IMG/VR virus record: IMGVR_UViG_3300010885_048571
Location: 1-43,731 of that record
Direction: 5' to 3' (one strand)
Length of the DNA: 43,731 nt
From: a virus
This document shows positions 40,981 through 43,731 of the stretch, piece after piece. Each line of letters starts with the position of its first letter. Position 1 is the first letter of the stretch. Both the position numbers and the translations under genes were made by a program. The notes beneath the pieces are model-generated. The model was not told where the DNA came from. It made no database searches and saw nothing but the letters and a program-made list of their open reading frames with translations.

Positions 40981-40986
40981 ACGTTG

Positions 40987-41343
40987 CTATTTTAATACAG
41001 TTAGCAACTTAACTGCTTTAGGAGTAAGGCCTGCTTGGATTAGATCAGCTTTCAATCGGCTGATGTTCTGGAATTTACCGTTTTTAACCGCGTACTGCGC
41101 GCAGATCTGATTAATCGTAACAGATTCTTTTTTGAACATGCTAAGGAAAGCGCTGGCCTGCTTGAATTGTGGGCGATTCTTGCAGTGAATCACTTGACGT
41201 TGTCCAAAGAAATTGGTGAACTCTACGTGCAGGCTGCCGCTCTTCTGCTCGTGCATCTTGCTGGGTGCAAATGCGTTATACACTGTTTTCTCGTCGCGAC
41301 TGGTGTTGTATCTTAACTCGTTGAATTCCATTGCTTTGTACAT
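40987..41343 (-). CDS. Basic hypothetical protein
   Basis: A 118-residue, strongly basic protein (LHVEFTNFFGQRQVIHCKNRPQFKQ) with a C-terminal helical half (ISRLKADLIQAGLTPKAVKLLTVLK), possibly nucleic-acid binding. Its ATG is immediately preceded by AAACCAATCAGTT, one arm of a 13-bp inverted repeat (partner 41463-41475) that would bury the start in a hairpin. G+C-richer than the structural genes. Unknown family. Confidence 0.6.
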   Translation of the reverse strand: MYKAMEFNELRYNTSRDEKTVYNAFAPSKMHEQKSGSLHVEFTNFFGQRQVIHCKNRPQFKQASAFLSMFKKESVTINQICAQYAVKNGKFQNISRLKADLIQAGLTPKAVKLLTVLK

Positions 41344-41475
41344 AACTGATTGGTTTTGAGTGACTTAACGGGCGGCTGTCCTATGGTGGATCAGCTGCTA
41401 ATAGGGTAAAAGTACCCCAAATAATTGACAGTAAAAAATATTATTGAAAGATTGTCCCTTGGAAACCAATCAGTT
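41344..41475 (-). promoter_or_regulatory. 13-bp inverted repeat enclosing the start region of the basic protein
   Basis: AACTGATTGGTTT at 41344-41356 and its exact complement AAACCAATCAGTT at 41463-41475, about 106 bp apart. The first arm touches the ATG at 41343; the second lies in the last codons (QLIGF) of the small membrane-protein frame at 41441-41626. The layout suits a translational-coupling switch. Confidence 0.55.
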
Positions 41476-41626
41476 GCAACGCGTTGGTTACCAATACTAG
41501 CAGATCCAAGCCTGCCATGGAGGCTAAATAAACCCACGTAAACTGATCAAATATTTTTAGTTCATCTAATCCCCACCCGTGTCCACTAAACCCGTTCGCG
41601 ACTAAATAGATAAAAAACCAACGTAT
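41441..41626 (-). CDS. Small membrane protein with ATA in place of a start codon (non-canonical start or decayed gene)
   Basis: An open frame of 61 codons reads (from ATA at 41626) RWFFIYLVANGFSGHGWG, then LDELKIFDQFTWVYLASM and AGLDLLVLVTNALQLIGFQ. It is coherent, with two hydrophobic segments and a charged loop, unlike chance translation. No ATG, GTG or TTG occurs in frame between the upstream stop and residue 37, so translation would need the ATA codon, a frameshift from a short ATG frame just upstream, or the gene has lost its start. An internal ATG could give only 25 residues. Confidence 0.5.
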   Translation of the reverse strand: MRWFFIYLVANGFSGHGWGLDELKIFDQFTWVYLASMAGLDLLVLVTNALQLIGFQGTIFQ

Positions 41627-41858
41627 GGGGCGCTGCTGGTCAGCTTATAGCCATTGGGGTTATGTAGTATATGGATTTTTGGATTCTTTTTGGTGGTGAG
41701 ATTTCTGTGATTCCGGGGGTTGGTTCCCTCCTTGGGAGTATGTTTTCCTTCGATATTTCAATTTCTATATATGGGATTCTACAACTATAAATTTAGTTAT
41801 TAAACTATAAATTTAGTTATCCGACTAAAACTTTAGTTAGCATCACTTATGCCCAAAT
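41627..41858. other. Noncoding segment with palindromes
   Basis: About 230 bp with no convincing gene. The left part contains alternating G-rich and C-rich runs; the right part contains the three palindromes described separately. A 50-codon minus-strand frame (Ile/Pro/Lys-rich) has no start codon and was not called. Confidence 0.5.
41783..41838. repeat. Three palindromes at exact 20-bp spacing
   Basis: AACTATAAATTTAGTT at 41783 and 41803 and GACTAAAACTTTAGTT at 41823, each palindromic with 5-6 bp arms and repeated every 20 bp, about two helical turns. A fourth, AACTAAAAGTTTAGTT, is at 42373-42388. They could be operators for a dimeric regulator. Confidence 0.65.
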
Positions 41859-42341
41859 CTATTTAAACTTTACTATTATATCATCATTTCTAGAGCCATT
41901 AGCCTCTCTACTTATCTCTGCATTTGGATAAGCTTGACTAATGTACTTTAAGTAGAGATTCTCTCTTGAGGTATCGTCGCCTTGTTTTTTAGATGGGCTA
42001 AATCTTAGAGTATCTACATTTGGCCTCCTCCTTAATTCTGCGCTTATAATTGAGCTTACAGTTGCCATTACTCTGTACAGCTCTCCTTTATTGGTTACTA
42101 CCGTATCCCCTTCGGGGTGAACGTCATAATTCACAAAGAAAACCACTGTCATTTGATCCACTTCATCTCCTCCTTCAAATGTGGCTAGCCATACTGTATA
42201 AGGGAAGTGCTCTGATTCAAATCCATAGGTAGTTATCTTCGCATAATCTGATTCTTGGTCAGGTGAACTTTTTACTTGAAATGGATATGGTTTAGCGGTT
42301 GAATCCCCTATCTCCTGTAGTATTTTGGTTAGTTTTATCAT
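41859..42341 (-). CDS. Hypothetical protein with capsid-targeting-like N-terminus
   Basis: Start taken at the ATG at 42341 (160 residues), 19 bp downstream of an ATATTTATA element and preceded by AAAGGACAAAGAAG, a purine-rich ribosome-binding-like stretch. The N-terminus, MIKLTKILQEIGDSTAK, matches the shared peptide. The body is alpha/beta (YTVWLATFEGGDEVDQMTVVFFV; LYRVMATVSSIISAELRR). Family unknown. Palindromes occur on both sides of it. Confidence 0.65.
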   Translation of the reverse strand: MIKLTKILQEIGDSTAKPYPFQVKSSPDQESDYAKITTYGFESEHFPYTVWLATFEGGDEVDQMTVVFFVNYDVHPEGDTVVTNKGELYRVMATVSSIISAELRRRPNVDTLRFSPSKKQGDDTSRENLYLKYISQAYPNAEISREANGSRNDDIIVKFK

Positions 42342-42360
42342 CTTCTTTGTCCTTTGATAT

Positions 42361-42368
42361 ATAAATAT
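42361..42368 (-). promoter_or_regulatory. ATATTTAT element before the 160-residue gene
   Basis: Minus-strand GTGATATTTATATATC, 19 bp before the ATG at 42341, next to the isolated palindrome at 42373-42388, so promoter and operator-like sequences are adjacent here. Confidence 0.5.
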
Positions 42369-42372
42369 CACA

Positions 42373-42388
42373 AACTAAAAGTTTAGTT
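42373..42388. repeat. Fourth palindrome of the AACTA...TAGTT family
   Basis: AACTAAAAGTTTAGTT, a near-perfect palindrome overlapping the stop codon of the next gene and lying just upstream of the ATATTTATA element. It could be an operator or a short terminator. Confidence 0.55.
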
Positions 42389-42715
42389 ATAGGTTTGGTT
42401 GTAGTATTCTTCTGTGTATTCCATTTTTGCATCTATATACTTACGATGTAAATAGTTTATTTCATCTATAACATTATTGAGAGTGGCGTGGTCTTTAGCT
42501 AATAGGTCTATATTATTTAAGACATAAGATAGCTTATGAGATGTTGATATTAGCTCATCTTTTATTTCTAATATCTTATCTTTTTGATTTGCAAATTTTT
42601 TAGCTTCTAGCAACATATCATTTAATGCTAATTGATACCCAGATTGAAAATCATTTAAACATTGATGTTGTTTTGATTGAATCTTTTCAATTAAGTCTTG
42701 CATTGCTGTTTTCAT
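42383..42715 (-). CDS. Hypothetical coiled-coil protein
   Basis: A 110-residue protein that is almost entirely helical (AMQDLIEKIQSKQHQCLNDFQSGYQLALNDMLLEAKKFANQKDKI), probably a coiled coil, ending in a Tyr-rich tail. The leader contains AAATAACCTAT twice, the second ending at the ATG. No family recognised; likely early gene of this small-gene cluster. Confidence 0.65.
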   Translation of the reverse strand: MKTAMQDLIEKIQSKQHQCLNDFQSGYQLALNDMLLEAKKFANQKDKILEIKDELISTSHKLSYVLNNIDLLAKDHATLNNVIDEINYLHRKYIDAKMEYTEEYYNQTYN

Positions 42716-42742
42716 AGGTTATTTATTATAGGTTATTTGTTT

Positions 42743-42847
42743 TTAATTTTCTTTATTACATCTTGAACATTTTATATACAAATTGCCATTTAATCTTTTT
42801 TGTATAAAATAATTATGTCCAAACAATTTGCATAATATATGTTTCAT
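42743..42847 (-). CDS. DUF1660-like small zinc-binding protein
   Basis: A 34-residue protein, MKHILCKLFGHNYF...YIKCSRCNKEN, far below the usual length limit. LCKLFGH and CSRC give the Cys-x4-His ... CxxC layout of the DUF1660-type phage proteins. Its ATG overlaps the stop of the gene upstream (ATGA at 42844-42847), strong evidence of coupled translation. Confidence 0.7.
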   Translation of the reverse strand: MKHILCKLFGHNYFIQKRLNGNLYIKCSRCNKEN

Positions 42848-43044
42848 AAGTTATTTATTTCTTGTTTAACTTCTAAATAATAAGCATACGCATTTTGATA
42901 ATTTAAATCTCTATTAATTAACTGTAATATTTCATCTACTGCTATTAATGCACATTGTTGAGCATTGTGTACATAAGGATATTTTGTCCTATCAGGATTA
43001 TTAAATTTATCAAATAATTCTTCTGCTTTTTCTTTTGGTGTCAT
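42844..43044 (-). CDS. Small conserved phage-type protein (MTPKEKAEEL family)
   Basis: A 66-residue protein starting MTPKEKAEELFDKFN and continuing AQQCALIAVDEILQLI ... YYLEVKQEINNL. I recognise this as a recurrent small helical protein of Bacteroidetes phages and prophages; function unknown. It is one of the better clues to the host. Start context AAATAACCTATG. It overlaps the next small gene by ATGA. Confidence 0.75.
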   Translation of the reverse strand: MTPKEKAEELFDKFNNPDRTKYPYVHNAQQCALIAVDEILQLINRDLNYQNAYAYYLEVKQEINNL

Positions 43045-43091
43045 AGGTTATTTGTTTTGGTCTCTTTATATTTTACTATTATAGTAAAGCT

Positions 43092-43505
43092 TTAAATTGG
43101 ATTTTTTCTTGGTCTACCTACTGGTCTTTTTACTATTGAGTCCTCTTGTTTATTTGGGATCTTGTCCTGTATTGAGGTCATTAGATCCGAGTAGAAGTAG
43201 ATGGTAGTGGGTATAATTGGACTGATCACTATCATAGAACAAAACTCTAAAGAGAATCCTATTTTAAACCAATAATATAATAGATTAATTAATGTGGATA
43301 TTACTGCAAAAAATGTGGCAATCTTTAATTTTCCTTTAATTGTAAATATAAAGATCGATAATTCCAAACTAATCGCAAAGATATAGTTCATTATTTGGTC
43401 CAATGTGGCTGATTTAGTCTGTGATATATTGCCAAATACCCAAGCAGCATGACTGACTTGAGTAATTAATGCCAATACTATTACAAATCTAATTAATTTT
43501 TCCAT
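43092..43505 (-). CDS. Multi-pass membrane protein with C-terminal AT-hook
   Basis: A 137-residue protein with about four hydrophobic segments (residues 5-22, 38-58, 63-82 and 88-108) and then a hydrophilic tail ending in KRPVGRPRKNP, a clear AT-hook of the kind that binds the minor groove of AT-rich DNA. The tail would face the cytoplasm if topology follows the positive-inside rule. It might tether phage DNA to the membrane. No known family. Confidence 0.7.
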   Translation of the reverse strand: MEKLIRFVIVLALITQVSHAAWVFGNISQTKSATLDQIMNYIFAISLELSIFIFTIKGKLKIATFFAVISTLINLLYYWFKIGFSLEFCSMIVISPIIPTTIYFYSDLMTSIQDKIPNKQEDSIVKRPVGRPRKNPI

Positions 43506-43522
43506 ATTATACGTTTAATGTT

Positions 43523-43731
43523 TTATAGTCCTAATTCTTTAAGTTGCTCAGGTGTTAATGGCTTAATAGGTTCAGGTTCTACAACTTTAGGAAATGTTCT
43601 TCTAAGTTGTTCTTTTTTAAAGAAATAACCGGTTATGTCTACATATTGAAATAATTCTTTATCACCTTCAATTGTAGTTGTTCCCTTTGCTGCTTTAAGC
43701 ATTACAATTTTGTATCCTAGTTTATTAGCAA
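43523..43731 (-). CDS. Partial hypothetical protein cut by the window edge
   Basis: The C-terminal 68 residues of a gene starting beyond the right edge: ANKLGYKIVMLKAAKGTTT, then YVDITGYFFKKEQLRRTF and PEPIKPLTPEQLKELGL before TAA. The Pro/Glu-rich tail ends in an LTPEQLKELGL motif common at the ends of phage proteins. It is in line with the leftward operon. Confidence 0.55.
   Translation of the reverse strand, partial: ANKLGYKIVMLKAAKGTTTIEGDKELFQYVDITGYFFKKEQLRRTFPKVVEPEPIKPLTPEQLKELGL

Noticed and set aside
41650-41800. Minus-strand frame of about 50 codons, Ile/Pro/Lys rich
   Set aside because: No start codon before the final few residues, and a composition (many ATA codons) unlike its neighbours.

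Overview
This window is part of an AT-rich, T4-like contractile-tailed bacteriophage genome, or a metagenomic phage contig. The case rests on a recombination/primase block (Mre11/Rad50-type nuclease, DnaG-type primase), a gp55-like late sigma factor, and a run of baseplate genes (gp5-like hub, gp25-like and gp6/J-like wedges). The host is probably a member of the Bacteroidetes, an inference from several clues. Gene starts mostly lack Shine-Dalgarno sequences and sit behind A/T-rich leaders, often ending GTTATG or CCTATG. A TAnnTTTG-type -7 box lies in the divergent promoter region. A small lipoprotein has an LSSC lipobox. Several small proteins (DUF1737-like, DUF1660-like, 'MTPKEKAEEL') look like those of Bacteroidetes phages.

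Layout. 1-7690 (minus strand): a Zn-ribbon protein, a metallopeptidase-like protein, a three-module nucleotidyltransferase/ligase-like protein, a single-chain Mre11-Rad50 fusion and a primase. 7691-7835: divergent promoter region. 7836-29050 (plus strand): small regulatory or redox genes, an HD-domain protein, a gp55-like sigma factor, baseplate and tail genes, and a Thr/Ser/Pro-rich mucin-like structural protein. A four-gene glycosyltransferase/methyltransferase cassette, a duplicated structural module and a T7-type endonuclease I follow. A terminator at 29129-29148 separates the convergent halves.

29162-43731 (minus strand): an accessory region of mostly small genes. It holds a three-gene cassette that looks like thymine hypermodification (an MBD4-like glycosylase plus two proteins resembling amino-acid:DNA transferases). 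It also holds a group of otherwise unrelated proteins sharing a short N-terminal peptide that resembles the T4 capsid-targeting sequence; one carries an R-S-E ADP-ribosyltransferase signature. The rest comprises a DUF932 gene in a locally G+C-richer island, an HTH protein, several small genes too short for routine calling, and structured noncoding DNA.

Synthesis. The window suggests three linked strategies: chemical disguise of the phage DNA, glycan decoration of a virion fibre, and delivery of head-packaged effector proteins at infection. A recurrent ATATTTAT(T/A) element sits just upstream of at least 13 gene starts in the correct orientation. It is a candidate late promoter for the gp55-like factor. 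All functional calls come from reading motifs by eye; no database search was run.
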